From: an uncultured Methylopila sp.
Lineage (GTDB): Bacteria; Pseudomonadota; Alphaproteobacteria; Rhizobiales; Methylopilaceae
Length of the DNA: 64,000 nt
Assembly (NCBI GenBank): GCA_902168115.1
Contig: CABHPB010000068.1
Span: 62,001-126,000 of the forward strand
Direction: 5' to 3'
In this document: positions 63,940-64,000 of the stretch, one piece after another
How positions within the stretch are numbered: position 1 is the stretch's first letter
How the letters are laid out: each line of letters opens with the position of its first letter
Position numbers and translations under genes: made by a program
Notes under the pieces: model-generated
Told to the model about the DNA's origin: nothing
Seen by the model: the letters and a program-made list of their open reading frames with translations, nothing else
Databases searched by the model: none

Positions 63940-64000
63940 TCAGCTCTTGCGCAGCTCTCCGAGATAGGCCGCCCGGGCGTCGGGCGGCGTGATTCCTCGG
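63940..64000 (-). CDS. C-terminal fragment of an unidentified gene (runs off the window)
   Basis: An open frame on the minus strand ends with TGA at 63940 and stays open to the window edge, giving about 19 residues ending in AAYLGELRKS. It is convergent with the luciferase-like gene, with a plausible 5-bp gap. Too short to name. Confidence 0.4.
   Translation of the reverse strand, partial: RGITPPDARAAYLGELRKS

Overview
The window is about 70% GC, densely coded on both strands, and reads as an ordinary chromosomal segment of an alphaproteobacterium, most likely of the order Hyphomicrobiales (Rhizobiales). The order-level call rests on several lineage markers. They are an NDUFA12-type complex I accessory subunit beside a DUF2155 protein, an HdaA-like DnaA homologue between a PerM permease and polyphosphate kinase, a B12-dependent class II ribonucleotide reductase with the alphaproteobacterial Cys-rich insertion, and a complete Anbu proteasome-like operon. 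I see no phage, plasmid, transposase, CRISPR, rRNA or tRNA gene. I cannot name the genus from sequence alone.

Layout. 1-11.5 kb is housekeeping: mazG, an HSL-type esterase, parE, a small secreted protein, a DEAD-box helicase, a GGDEF protein, an Old Yellow Enzyme reductase, an A-type Fe-S carrier with a TfoX-like protein, map and radC. 11.7-15.9 kb holds the four-gene set circularly permuted ATP-grasp, alpha-E, transglutaminase and Anbu protease, the most interesting block here. 15.9-23.1 kb is a mixed region: two GNAT acetyltransferases (one AAC(3)-I-like), DUF2155, NDUFA12, a hydrolase with a divergent GlxA-type regulator, an RTX-repeat protein, a DUF3060 protein, and a tautomerase divergent from a LysR regulator.

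23.5-27.2 kb is nrdJ with a long AT-rich leader. 27.3-45.9 kb is accessory metabolism and stress. It includes small proteins, a quinone-reductase-like flavoprotein with a divergent TetR regulator and a striking palindrome, dgdA, an Rrf2 regulator whose operator-like palindrome covers its own start codon, a methyltransferase, an N-methyl-amino-acid oxidase, tpm, a cytochrome b561 with a membrane-anchored catalase-like peroxidase, a cupin, msrA, a LysR/MFS pair, a HerA-like ATPase and PhzF. 44.3-50.6 kb is a tightly coupled minus-strand operon (CDP-alcohol phosphatidyltransferase, PerM, HdaA, Ppk, Ppx) divergent from purMN.

52.5-64 kb contains two TerC paralogues, ndk, DinB, a Tat-exported transglutaminase with a TlpA-like thioredoxin, an RDD protein, the leucyltransferase Bpt, AzlCD, parC, two small secreted paralogue-like proteins and a luciferase-like oxidoreductase. 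Both topoisomerase IV subunits lie in this window, about 57 kb apart. Genes cut by the window ends are an N-terminal fragment at 1-83 and a C-terminal fragment at 63940-64000, both on the minus strand.
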